Source: CAZHTS01 sp964535315 | GTDB lineage: Bacteria > Chloroflexota > Anaerolineae > Anaerolineales > Anaerolineaceae | Assembly (NCBI GenBank): GCA_964535315.1 | Contig: CAZHTS010000020.1 | Span: 1-64,000 of the forward strand | DNA length: 64,000 bases | Direction of reading: 5' to 3' | Part shown: piece by piece, positions 1-6,925 of the stretch | How the letters are laid out: each line of letters opens with the position of its first letter | Position numbering within the stretch: position 1 is the stretch's first letter | Position numbers and translations under genes: made by a program | Notes under the pieces: model-generated | What the model was told of the DNA's origin: nothing | Databases searched by the model: none | Seen by the model: only the letters and a program-made list of their open reading frames with translations

Positions 1-5
1 CGCCC

Positions 6-34
6 TTTACGCCGAGGGGGGTTCGTGGTATACT
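6..34 (+). promoter_or_regulatory. Promoter of rplS
   Basis: A -35-like TTTACG at 6-11 lies 17 bp before a TATACT -10 at 29-34. The -10 is preceded by TGG, giving an extended -10 (TGGTATACT, 26-34). Transcription would start near 41, leaving an untranslated leader of about 84 nt before rplS. The same TGGTATA(C/G)T string precedes two other genes in this window. Confidence 0.6.
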
Positions 35-124
35 CTGGCGTCGCGCCATGCAGTTGACGGCGATTTTTGTTGGATGCGCTTGACGCAATTATATGGGCAA
101 AAACCCTGGTAAGGATTGGTAACA

Positions 125-472
125 ATGGACGAGTTGTTGAAGGCAGTCGAAACCCCTGTAAATCCGAACATCCCCAGCCTTGAGCCGGGCGATACGGTCA
201 GCGTGCACGTGAAAATTAAAGAAGGCAACCGCGAACGTATCCAGGAATTCAAAGGCACGGTGCTGTATGTTCACCAAAATGGCCAGAGCTCGACCTTTAC
301 GGTGCGACGTATGGCCAGCAACGGCATCGGCGTGGAGCGCACCTTCCTGATGCGCTCGCCGCGCGTCGATAAGGTGGTGGTCGAGCGCCACAATGTTGTG
401 CGCCGCGCCCGCCTGTACTACCTGCGGGGCCGCACGGGCAAGCAGGCGCGCCTCAAGCAGCGTTTCTCGTAA
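125..472 (+). CDS. rplS: 50S ribosomal protein L19
   Basis: This is ribosomal protein L19, which sits at the 30S-50S interface of the large subunit. The 115-residue product has the normal family length. It shows the hallmark PGDTV near residue 20, EGNRERIQEFKG near 35-46, a SSTFTVRR strand followed by GVER, and the basic C-terminus with LYYLRGR and GKQARLK. The ATG at 125 is preferred over an in-frame TTG at 116 because AAGG at 111-114 is spaced correctly for it and the product then starts like other L19 proteins. It is probably transcribed alone from the upstream extended -10 promoter. Confidence 0.97.
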   Translation: MDELLKAVETPVNPNIPSLEPGDTVSVHVKIKEGNRERIQEFKGTVLYVHQNGQSSTFTVRRMASNGIGVERTFLMRSPRVDKVVVERHNVVRRARLYYLRGRTGKQARLKQRFS

Positions 473-553
473 TTCGTCTGGAGCTCAATCCAGTGCTTTG
501 TTGAGGGTGCAACCTGTTGTTGCGCCCTTTTCCCTTTCGTATGAGGTCTCATC

Positions 554-1276
554 ATGGCAACTCCCTTGATTGGCATTACGGCCGGGCGCTCGAAGAATGA
601 AAGTCTGACGGTCATTTCGGTCACGGAGGCTTACGTACAATCTGTGCTGCGGGCCGGTGGTCTGCCGGTGGTGCTGCCGGTTGGTCTGTCGACGGCGGAC
701 GTGCAGGCGCTGCGTTCACAACTGGACGGTGTGCTGCTGACCGGCGGCGCCGATATCGATCCGGATCGCTTTGGCGGCGTGCACCATCCCAGCGTGTATG
801 ACGTCGATGTGCAGCGCGACGATATGGAGATTGAACTGGTGCAGCTGGCGGCGCGCAGCAACTGGCCCTTTATGGGCATCTGCCGCGGCATCCAGGTGGT
901 GAATGTGGCGTTGGGCGGGACGTTGTACACCGACATTGCGGCGCAATGCCCCGGCGCCTTGCGCCACGACTGGTATCCGGACATCCCGCGCGGTTACCTG
1001 GCGCATGAGGTCACGCTGGACGCAGACAGCCGCCTGGCCGGCATTCTCGGCACGACCCGCACGCCGGTCAACAGCCTGCATCACCAGGCGGTGGAACGGC
1101 CGGGGCCGGATTTGCGGGTGGTGGCGCATGCGCCCGATCAGACGATCGAGGCGGTGGAACTGCCCGGGCACCGGTTTGGCTTTGGGGTGCAGTGGCATCC
1201 CGAGTGGCTGCAAGACGACCCGGCCATGCGCGCCCTGTTCCGCGCCTTTGTTGAGGCGGCGGCCGCCAGAGGGTGA
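554..1276 (+). CDS. Class I glutamine amidotransferase / peptidase C26 (PuuD-like)
   Basis: This 240-residue protein belongs to the gamma-glutamyl-gamma-aminobutyrate hydrolase family (peptidase C26), cytosolic enzymes that cleave gamma-glutamyl amide bonds. The nucleophile is Cys110 in GICRG, and the catalytic His215-Glu217 pair lies in QWHPEW near the C-terminus. LLTGGADIDP near residues 61-70 is the usual family signature. Start: ATG at 554, with GAGGT at 543-547. The next gene, murI, begins on the overlapping GTGA of this stop codon, so the two are translationally coupled. The true substrate cannot be told from sequence. No other putrescine-pathway genes are nearby, so a PuuD role is not implied. 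Confidence 0.88.
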   Translation: MATPLIGITAGRSKNESLTVISVTEAYVQSVLRAGGLPVVLPVGLSTADVQALRSQLDGVLLTGGADIDPDRFGGVHHPSVYDVDVQRDDMEIELVQLAARSNWPFMGICRGIQVVNVALGGTLYTDIAAQCPGALRHDWYPDIPRGYLAHEVTLDADSRLAGILGTTRTPVNSLHHQAVERPGPDLRVVAHAPDQTIEAVELPGHRFGFGVQWHPEWLQDDPAMRALFRAFVEAAAARG

Positions 1277-2106
1277 GCCGGCAGGATTTGCCGGACGGCG
1301 GTTTGCCGGCCGCGGCGATTGGTGTATTTGATTCGGGCGTGGGTGGGCTTTCGGTGCTGCGCGTCTTGCGCCAGCAGCTGCCCGCCCACCCTTTGATTTA
1401 TCTGGCCGACCAGGCGCACGTGCCTTACGGGGTGCGTTCGCTGCAGGAAGTGCGCCAGTTTTCCGAAGCGGTGACGCGCTATTTGCTGGGCCAGGGGGCC
1501 AAATTGATTGTGGTGGCGTGCAACACGGCCTCGGCGGCGGCGCTGCATCATTTGCGCCAGACCTTTCCCAACGTACCTTTTGTCGGCATGGAGCCGGCGG
1601 TCAAACCGGCGGTGGAGCACACCCAGAGCGGCGTGGTGGGGGTGCTGGCGACGCCGGCCACCTTTCAGGGGGCGTTGTATGCCTCGGTGGTCGAGCGTTT
1701 TGCGCAGGGCGTGGTGGTGCTGCAGCACACCTGTCCCGGGCTGGTGGCGCAGATTGAGGCCGGCCAACTGGATGCCCCCGAGACGCGGCGTATCCTAGAA
1801 GATGCCCTGCTGCCGATGCTGGCGCAAAATGTCGATGCGGTGGTGTTGGGCTGCACCCATTATCCTTTTGCCATCCCGTTGATCCGCCAGATCGTGGGCC
1901 CGGGCGTGCGGGTGATCGACCCGGCCCCGGCCGTCGTGCGTCAGGCGCAGCGGCTGCTGGCGGAGCGCGACTGGTTGCAGCCGGCAGGCGAGCCGGCGGC
2001 GGTGCGTTATATTACCACGGGGGATGCTCAGCTCCTGGCGGAGCGTTTGCCGGCGTTGATGGCGGTACAGGCGCCGGTAGAAGCGGCGTCTTTCTGGTAT
2101 ACTTAA
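1273..2106 (+). CDS. murI: Glutamate racemase
   Basis: Glutamate racemase interconverts L- and D-glutamate and supplies D-Glu for peptidoglycan. The 277-residue product contains IGVFDSGVGGLSV (Asp20-Ser21 in the active site), the first catalytic cysteine Cys83 in VACNTAS, and the second, Cys194, in LGCTHYPF with His196. All the key residues are present. The start is a GTG at 1273 overlapping the upstream TGA. An extended -10 (TGGTATACT) for the following gene is embedded in its last codons. Confidence 0.95.
   Translation: MSRQDLPDGGLPAAAIGVFDSGVGGLSVLRVLRQQLPAHPLIYLADQAHVPYGVRSLQEVRQFSEAVTRYLLGQGAKLIVVACNTASAAALHHLRQTFPNVPFVGMEPAVKPAVEHTQSGVVGVLATPATFQGALYASVVERFAQGVVVLQHTCPGLVAQIEAGQLDAPETRRILEDALLPMLAQNVDAVVLGCTHYPFAIPLIRQIVGPGVRVIDPAPAVVRQAQRLLAERDWLQPAGEPAAVRYITTGDAQLLAERLPALMAVQAPVEAASFWYT
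2095..2103 (+). promoter_or_regulatory. Extended -10 promoter of the DUF3090 gene
   Basis: TGGTATACT overlaps the 3' end of murI and lies 55 bp before the DUF3090 start codon. No convincing -35 is visible, which is acceptable for extended -10 promoters. It is followed by a short inverted repeat (ATCAGA at 2107-2112, TCTGAT at 2123-2128) in the presumed leader. Confidence 0.45.
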
Positions 2107-2157
2107 ATCAGATGATTTGTTGTCTGATCCGTACGAAACGATGAGGAGTTTAGCCTT

Positions 2158-2685
2158 ATGCCGCAAATTGATTTGGATCTCGATCCGGTAACGTATCTGA
2201 CCGTGGATGCGATTGGCAAACCTGGGGAGCGGGTGTTCTTTATCCAGGGCTCGAAGGAAGACCAGGTGGTTACCTTACTGGTCGAGAAGATCCAGGTTCA
2301 AACCCTGTCGATCGGGATTGAGCAGTTTTTGACCGAGATCCAGCAGCAGTATCCCGATTTGCCCGAGGCTTCGACCGAATACGACGAAGACCTGATGCGC
2401 ATCCAGCCGCCGGTCGATCCGTTGTTTCGCGTGGGCGAGGTCGGGTTGGGCTATGACGCCGAACACGACAAGATGGTGCTGGTGGCGCGCGAGATTCTGT
2501 TGGGCGACCAGCAGGCGGAGGACGCCAATGTGGTGCGTTTCTGGTCGACGCGTTCGCAGATGCGCGCCCTGGGGCGGTGGGGGGTGGAGGTGGCCAATCA
2601 GGGGCGCCCGCTTTGCCCACAATGCGGCGAACCCATGGATCCTGCCGGGCATTTCTGCCCGAAGAAGAACGGCCACAAACATTGA
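2158..2685 (+). CDS. DUF3090 family protein with C-terminal zinc-ribbon-like tail
   Basis: This 175-residue protein resembles the DUF3090 family (TIGR03847), which is conserved but of unknown function. The N-terminus (YLTVDAIGKPGERVFFIQG) and the body match the family pattern. The C-terminus has CPQCGEPMDPAGHFCP (Cys153, Cys156, His165, Cys167), a likely single metal site. In actinobacteria this family is typically encoded next to an SCO1664-family kinase-like protein, and that is the next gene here, 18 bp downstream. The pair therefore probably acts together. The start is ATG 2158, with GAGGAG about 8 nt upstream. Confidence 0.8.
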   Translation: MPQIDLDLDPVTYLTVDAIGKPGERVFFIQGSKEDQVVTLLVEKIQVQTLSIGIEQFLTEIQQQYPDLPEASTEYDEDLMRIQPPVDPLFRVGEVGLGYDAEHDKMVLVAREILLGDQQAEDANVVRFWSTRSQMRALGRWGVEVANQGRPLCPQCGEPMDPAGHFCPKKNGHKH

Positions 2686-2703
2686 GCGGCCCGTGAGGGG
2701 TGC

Positions 2704-3432
2704 ATGTCAGAATTTTCCGGGCGGGAACAGGTTTTACAGGCCTTGCGGGAGGGTGAGATTGACCTGCAAGGTCAGTTTTTAAACAGCTCGAACGGGACGT
2801 TTCTGGGTGTGCTGACCGGCGCGGCGGATGCTTTGCCGGTGGTGTATAAACCGGTGCGCGGCGAACGCCCGTTGTGGGATTTTCCCACCGGGACGTTGGC
2901 GCGGCGTGAGGCGGCAGCCTTTGTGGTCAGCGAGGCGTTGGGCTGGGAACTGGTGCCGCCGACGGTTTTCCGGCGCAAGGGGCCGTTTGGGCCCGGCTCG
3001 GTGCAGTTGTTTGTCGAGCACGATCAGGAATATCATTATTTCAACTTCCGCCCGCAAGACCGGGAACGCCTGCGCCCGGTGGCGTTGTTTGACGTGCTGG
3101 TTAACAACGCCGACCGCAAGGGCGGGCACATCCTGTGCGGCCCGGATGGCCATTTGTGGTTGATCGACCACGGGATTTGTTTTCACGTGGAGGATAAGCT
3201 GCGCACGGTGGTGTGGGATTTCATCGGACAGGCGATCCCGCAGCCGCTGCTGGCAGACGTGCAGCGCCTGGCGGACGGATTGACGCAGCCGGATGGCCGG
3301 CTGGCGGGCCTGGGTGCGTTGCTGCGCCAGAGCGAGATAGCGGCGCTGGGGCAGCGCGCCCGGCGTCTGCTCGAGAGTGGTGTTTTCCCCGCCCCGGGCG
3401 CGGCCCGGGCGTTCCCCTGGCCGCCGGTGTAG
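2704..3432 (+). CDS. SCO1664 family (PI3/4-kinase-like fold) protein
   Basis: This 242-residue protein matches the SCO1664 family (TIGR03843), distantly related to phosphatidylinositol kinases and HipA-type kinases. A probable ATP-binding lysine is in VVYKPVRGE (Lys49). Glu69 is in RREAAAF, a catalytic-loop-like LVNNADRKGGH spans 132-142 (Asp137), and a metal-binding Asp155 is in LIDHG. These residues suggest an active ATP-dependent enzyme, although no substrate is known. GAGGGG lies just before ATG 2704. It follows the DUF3090 gene in one operon. The histidine-phosphatase-like third gene often found with this pair in actinobacteria is not here. Confidence 0.82.
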   Translation: MSEFSGREQVLQALREGEIDLQGQFLNSSNGTFLGVLTGAADALPVVYKPVRGERPLWDFPTGTLARREAAAFVVSEALGWELVPPTVFRRKGPFGPGSVQLFVEHDQEYHYFNFRPQDRERLRPVALFDVLVNNADRKGGHILCGPDGHLWLIDHGICFHVEDKLRTVVWDFIGQAIPQPLLADVQRLADGLTQPDGRLAGLGALLRQSEIAALGQRARRLLESGVFPAPGAARAFPWPPV

Positions 3433-3445
3433 GCGGGCGAGCGCA

Positions 3446-3474
3446 TTTGTGGCCGGGAAACGGAGCGGTATACA
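3446..3474 (+). promoter_or_regulatory. Possible promoter of homoserine dehydrogenase
   Basis: TTTGTG (3446-3451), a 17-bp spacer and TATACA (3469-3474) lie immediately before the gene. Transcription would begin only about 10 nt before the start codon. The -35 is weak, so this is tentative. Confidence 0.33.
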
Positions 3475-3490
3475 TCAAGGGAGCCGGAAT

Positions 3491-4522
3491 ATGAAAGAAA
3501 TTGCCATTGCAATGATCGGATTTGGGAATGTGGGGCGGGCGCTGGTGCGCCTGCTGGAGCGGAAAGATGCGCTGCTCAAGAGCCAGTATGGGATCACCTG
3601 GCGGGTGACCGGGATCGCCACCGGGCGGCACGGCATGGCCATCGACCCGGACGGGATCGACGTAGGGCGCGCCCTGGAACTGGTGGAGAGCCGCCAGTCG
3701 CTGGCGGGTCTGTCGCGCCTGCCGCAGCCGGCCTCGGTGATCGATTTTATCGGCGCCTGCCCGGCGGACGTGCTGTTCGAGAATTCGCCGGTCAACCATC
3801 ACACCGGCCAGCCGGCCATCGACCACGTGCGCGCCGCGCTGGAACGGGGCATGCACGCCATTACGGCCAACAAGGGCACGGTGGTGCACGCCTTTGACGA
3901 ATTGAACGCCCTGGCGGCGCACAAGGGGCGGCGCTTCCTGTACGAGTCGACGGTGATGGATGGCGCGCCGATCTTTTCGCTGTTTCGCGGCCCGCTGCCG
4001 GCGGCGGAACTGCGCGGGTTTCACGGCATTCTCAATTCCTGCACCAACATGATCCTGGGGCGCATGGACGCCGGGGAGACGCTCGAGCAGGCCATCGCCT
4101 ACGCCCAATCGATCGGGATTGCCGAGACCGACCCGAGCGCGGATGTGGACGGCTGGGACGCGGCCATCAAGGTGGCGGCGCTGGCGACGGTGTTGATGGG
4201 GGCTCCGCTCAAGCCGCAGCAGGTGCAGCGCGAGGGTATCCGCGCCATTACACCGCAGATGCTGGCCGAGGCGCGCCAGGCCGGCGAGCGTTGGAAGCTG
4301 GTGTGCAGCGCCCGGCGCAGCGGCGAGACGTTGCAAGCCAGCGTACTGCCGCAGCGGGTCGGCCCGGATTCGCCGCTGTACAGCATCAACGGCACCAGTT
4401 CGTACGTGCAGTTCGAACTGGACACCCTGCCGGGGCTGGGGATCGTCGAGAACGACCCGGGCCCGGAAACCACGGCCTACGGGCTGCTGGCGGACATGCT
4501 CAATGCTTTGCGGGATCGTTAA
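3491..4522 (+). CDS. hom: Homoserine dehydrogenase
   Basis: Homoserine dehydrogenase reduces aspartate semialdehyde to homoserine on the threonine/methionine branch. The product has 343 residues. The N-terminal Rossmann motif is IGFGNVG (9-15), and TANKGT (Lys128) is typical of the family. The active-site stretch ETDPSADVDGWDAAIK supplies Asp223 and Lys227. It is a short form without a C-terminal ACT domain, so feedback inhibition through ACT is not expected. One oddity is that the usual G-I-x-N-G-T segment reads GILNSCTN (179-186). The start is ATG 3491 behind AAGGGAG at 3478-3484; longer in-frame extensions overlap the previous gene. Only 3 bp separate it from the next gene. Confidence 0.9.
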   Translation: MKEIAIAMIGFGNVGRALVRLLERKDALLKSQYGITWRVTGIATGRHGMAIDPDGIDVGRALELVESRQSLAGLSRLPQPASVIDFIGACPADVLFENSPVNHHTGQPAIDHVRAALERGMHAITANKGTVVHAFDELNALAAHKGRRFLYESTVMDGAPIFSLFRGPLPAAELRGFHGILNSCTNMILGRMDAGETLEQAIAYAQSIGIAETDPSADVDGWDAAIKVAALATVLMGAPLKPQQVQREGIRAITPQMLAEARQAGERWKLVCSARRSGETLQASVLPQRVGPDSPLYSINGTSSYVQFELDTLPGLGIVENDPGPETTAYGLLADMLNALRDR

Positions 4523-4525
4523 CCG

Positions 4526-5146
4526 ATGAGCGAGGCCTACTGGATTCACGGCCTGAGTCACACCGGGGCAGCCGGAGCCGCGCTCAACATCCTGCTCAAG
4601 GCGAGCGGTGTGCGCACGGATTGGGTGGAGGGGATATACTGGGTCGGAACGGGCGGGGGGCTGCCGCCGCATTTTTCCTGGGCCGGCGACGGCCTGGCCA
4701 GCCATCACATGCTGCATGCCGCCGGCTGGGCGCTGGCGGCGGGTGAGCGGCAGCTGCTGGTGCTGGGCAGTGAGCTGGACGGGCAGGTGCACATCTGCCT
4801 GCTGGCCGGCCCGTTGGCGGTCGGGCGCTACAACCTGATGCCACACGCCCGCCTGGGGGCGCGCCTGGCCTTTTCGCCGCTGGCGCCGGCGGGTTTCCGG
4901 TATGCGCTGGAGAAGACCCTGCGCCCGTTGGGGCTCGCCCTGGCCGACGTGGGTTGTTGGGCGGTGGAGGGCCCGGCGCCGCTGTGTAACGCCCTGCCCG
5001 ACGCGGCCTTGCCGGGGCAGGGGTTGGCCGTGCCGGCGCTCAATGCCCTGGTGAAAGCGCTGGACGAGTGCCAGCAAACCACCGGCGTATTTTTTTCGGC
5101 CGGCGGCACCGGAATGGCATTGGCGAGCGTGGTGGAGCGTCTGTGA
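4526..5146 (+). CDS. Truncated, Cys-less thiolase-like protein
   Basis: This 206-residue protein looks like a shortened thiolase-superfamily protein. HHMLHAAGWALAAGE near residues 53-67 aligns with the segment that normally carries the nucleophilic cysteine, but no cysteine is present there. The end (FSAGGTGMALASVVERL) resembles the thiolase C-terminal GGGMG-A-VER strand. Family members are normally about 390-420 residues, so about half is missing. It sits between hom and folK and overlaps folK by GTGA, so it is co-expressed with folate genes. It is probably not a condensing enzyme; a binding or regulatory role is inference. I do not recognise a named family with certainty. Confidence 0.55.
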   Translation: MSEAYWIHGLSHTGAAGAALNILLKASGVRTDWVEGIYWVGTGGGLPPHFSWAGDGLASHHMLHAAGWALAAGERQLLVLGSELDGQVHICLLAGPLAVGRYNLMPHARLGARLAFSPLAPAGFRYALEKTLRPLGLALADVGCWAVEGPAPLCNALPDAALPGQGLAVPALNALVKALDECQQTTGVFFSAGGTGMALASVVERL

Positions 5147-5640
5147 GCGCCGGCCATCGTATTTTTCTGGGGCTGGGCACCAATCTGGGCGACCGCCTGG
5201 GATTCTTGCAGGCGGCGGTGCAGACGCTGCCGCCGCAGGTGCGTGTGCGCCGGCTTTCGCCGGTGTACGAGACGCCGCCCTGGGGGTACCTCGACCAGCC
5301 CGCCTTTCTCAACCAGGTACTGGAGGGAGAAACGGCCCTCGAGCCGCTGGCGCTGCTGGATTATCTCAAGCAGTGTGAGGCGGCAGTTGGGCGGGTTAAG
5401 AGCTTTCACTACGGCCCGCGCCAGATCGATCTGGATATCTTGTTTTACGATGATTTGACCCTGGATGACCCGCGCCTGACCCTGCCCCACGCGCTGATCG
5501 CACAGCGCGCCTTTGTGCTCGTCCCCCTGGCCGACCTGGCGCCCGAATTGCGCCACCCGCGCTCGGGGCGGACAGTGGCGGCCATGCTGGCCGAAATCGG
5601 AAGGGACGGGGTCGCGCCGTATCAACCCGCTGGAGGATAA
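5143..5640 (+). CDS. folK: 2-amino-4-hydroxy-6-hydroxymethyldihydropteridine pyrophosphokinase
   Basis: HPPK transfers pyrophosphate from ATP to 6-hydroxymethyl-7,8-dihydropterin in folate synthesis. The 165-residue product has LGLGTNLGDR (9-18), the pterin-site loop TPPWGYLDQPAFLN (44-57), and HYGPRQIDLDILFYDD with Mg-binding Asp96 and Asp98. LPHALIAQRAFVLVPL is also typical. The GTG at 5143 overlaps the upstream TGA and gives a canonical N-terminus; an upstream ATG would add an unrelated extension. folP follows 2 bp later, so the two successive folate enzymes are coupled. Confidence 0.95.
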   Translation: MSAGHRIFLGLGTNLGDRLGFLQAAVQTLPPQVRVRRLSPVYETPPWGYLDQPAFLNQVLEGETALEPLALLDYLKQCEAAVGRVKSFHYGPRQIDLDILFYDDLTLDDPRLTLPHALIAQRAFVLVPLADLAPELRHPRSGRTVAAMLAEIGRDGVAPYQPAGG

Positions 5641-5642
5641 CC

Positions 5643-6512
5643 ATGTCTGCTGCTCCGTTTGCCTGGGGAACGCGTACGTTGGTGATGGGGATTTTGAATG
5701 TGACCCCCGATAGTTTTTCGGGGGATGGGTTGTGGGCCCAGGCGGACGTGATTCCGGCGGCGCTGGCCCAGGCGCGCCGTTTTGTGGCCGCCGGCGTGGA
5801 CGTGCTGGATATCGGCGGCGAGAGCACCCGCCCGGGCAGCGCTCCGGTGACGACCGCAGAGGAGCTGGAACGTGTCTTGCCGGTGGTGCGCGCCCTATCC
5901 GCCGCCGACCTGGGGGTGCTGCTCTCGGTGGACACCTACAAGGCGGTTGTGGCCGATGAGGCGCTCAAGGCGGGGGCGCACTGGATCAACGACGTGTGGG
6001 GGCTGCGCGCCGACCCGCAGATGGGCGCGGTGATTGCCCGCCACGCCGCCGTGGCCGTCCTGATGCATAACCGCAGCAAACCGGCTCAGGCCGAGCTGCA
6101 ACAACGCCTGGGCGGGCGCTACGTGGGCGTCAGTTACCAGGATTTGCTGGCGGATGTGCGCGCCGAACTGTTGGAGAGCGCGGCGCTGGCGCGCCAGGCC
6201 GGCATCCCCGATGAACGCATCTTGATCGATCCGGGCATCGGTTTTGGCAAGACGGTGGAGCAGAGCCTGGAATTGATCAATCGCCTGGGCGAAATCCGTT
6301 CGCTGGGCTACCCGGTGGTGTTGGGGCCGTCGCGCAAATCTTTTATCGGCTATACCCTCAACCTGCCGCCCGAACAGCGCCTGGAGGGCACGGCGGCGGC
6401 GGTGGCGGTGGGGATTGTGCGCGGGGCGGATGTGGTGCGCGTGCACGATGTGGAAGCAATGGTGCGTGTGGCGCGCATGACCGACGCCCTGGTGCGGCGG
6501 GTCAATCCTTGA
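5643..6512 (+). CDS. folP: Dihydropteroate synthase
   Basis: DHPS condenses DHPP, the product of FolK, with p-aminobenzoate to give dihydropteroate; it is the sulfonamide target. The 289-residue TIM-barrel enzyme contains MGILNVTPDSFSGDG, DIGGESTRPGS, a NDVWGL strand, the GFGKTVEQSLELIN loop and GPSRKSFIG, so it is complete. The start is ATG 5643, with GGAGG upstream. Its 3' end overlaps the convergent GtrA-like gene by 11 bp. Confidence 0.96.
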   Translation: MSAAPFAWGTRTLVMGILNVTPDSFSGDGLWAQADVIPAALAQARRFVAAGVDVLDIGGESTRPGSAPVTTAEELERVLPVVRALSAADLGVLLSVDTYKAVVADEALKAGAHWINDVWGLRADPQMGAVIARHAAVAVLMHNRSKPAQAELQQRLGGRYVGVSYQDLLADVRAELLESAALARQAGIPDERILIDPGIGFGKTVEQSLELINRLGEIRSLGYPVVLGPSRKSFIGYTLNLPPEQRLEGTAAAVAVGIVRGADVVRVHDVEAMVRVARMTDALVRRVNP

Positions 6513-6900
6513 AGATCATCTGCTTCTGGATGGCAAAGTTGCACAGATAAAGGACGCCGTCGGCGGCCAGTTTGGCGATCAGGACGTATCCCAGCACCAG
6601 CGGGGTGATGGCGTAAATCAACAGGGTGGAGACCAGCCCCGAGAGGGTGACCAGCACGATGTATTTGGGCAGGGTGTCTTTGCTCTGGCATTGAAACACC
6701 AGATGCTTATTGAAGTTGTAACTGACCGAGGCGCCGAAGAAACGCGCCGTGTAAGCGCTGAGGAGGACGTTGCGGCTCATCCCGTAGATGATCATAAAGG
6801 TGCAATAGTCCACCACCGTGGCGGTGAAGGACGACAGCACGTAGCGCCCTAACTGGATGGCGATTTTCATCACGTCGGAAAAAGGATGTTTGGATGGCAT
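6502..6900 (-). CDS. GtrA-like membrane protein
   Basis: This 132-residue polytopic protein (about four transmembrane helices) belongs to the GtrA-like family (PF04138), proposed to flip polyprenyl-phosphate sugars or assist surface glycosylation. LGRYVLSSFTATVVDYCTF starts helix 1, the loop SYNFNKHLVF is the family signature, and FAIQKQMIF ends the protein. The start is ATG at 6900. A GTG two codons upstream (6906) is an alternative because GAGGAG lies upstream of both. It is 25 bp downstream of the GT39-like gene and a DPM-like GT2 is divergent, so the three resemble a gtr-type glucosylation module. Confidence 0.85.
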   Translation of the reverse strand: MPSKHPFSDVMKIAIQLGRYVLSSFTATVVDYCTFMIIYGMSRNVLLSAYTARFFGASVSYNFNKHLVFQCQSKDTLPKYIVLVTLSGLVSTLLIYAITPLVLGYVLIAKLAADGVLYLCNFAIQKQMIFKD

Positions 6901-6925
6901 GTGCACGAATACTCCTCTGCGCGAC

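Noticed and set aside
3221..5077. 618-codon open frame on the minus strand
   Set aside because: It lies opposite homoserine dehydrogenase and the thiolase-like gene, is full of Arg/His/Gln-rich low-complexity sequence and has no family resemblance; typical antisense shadow in high-GC DNA.
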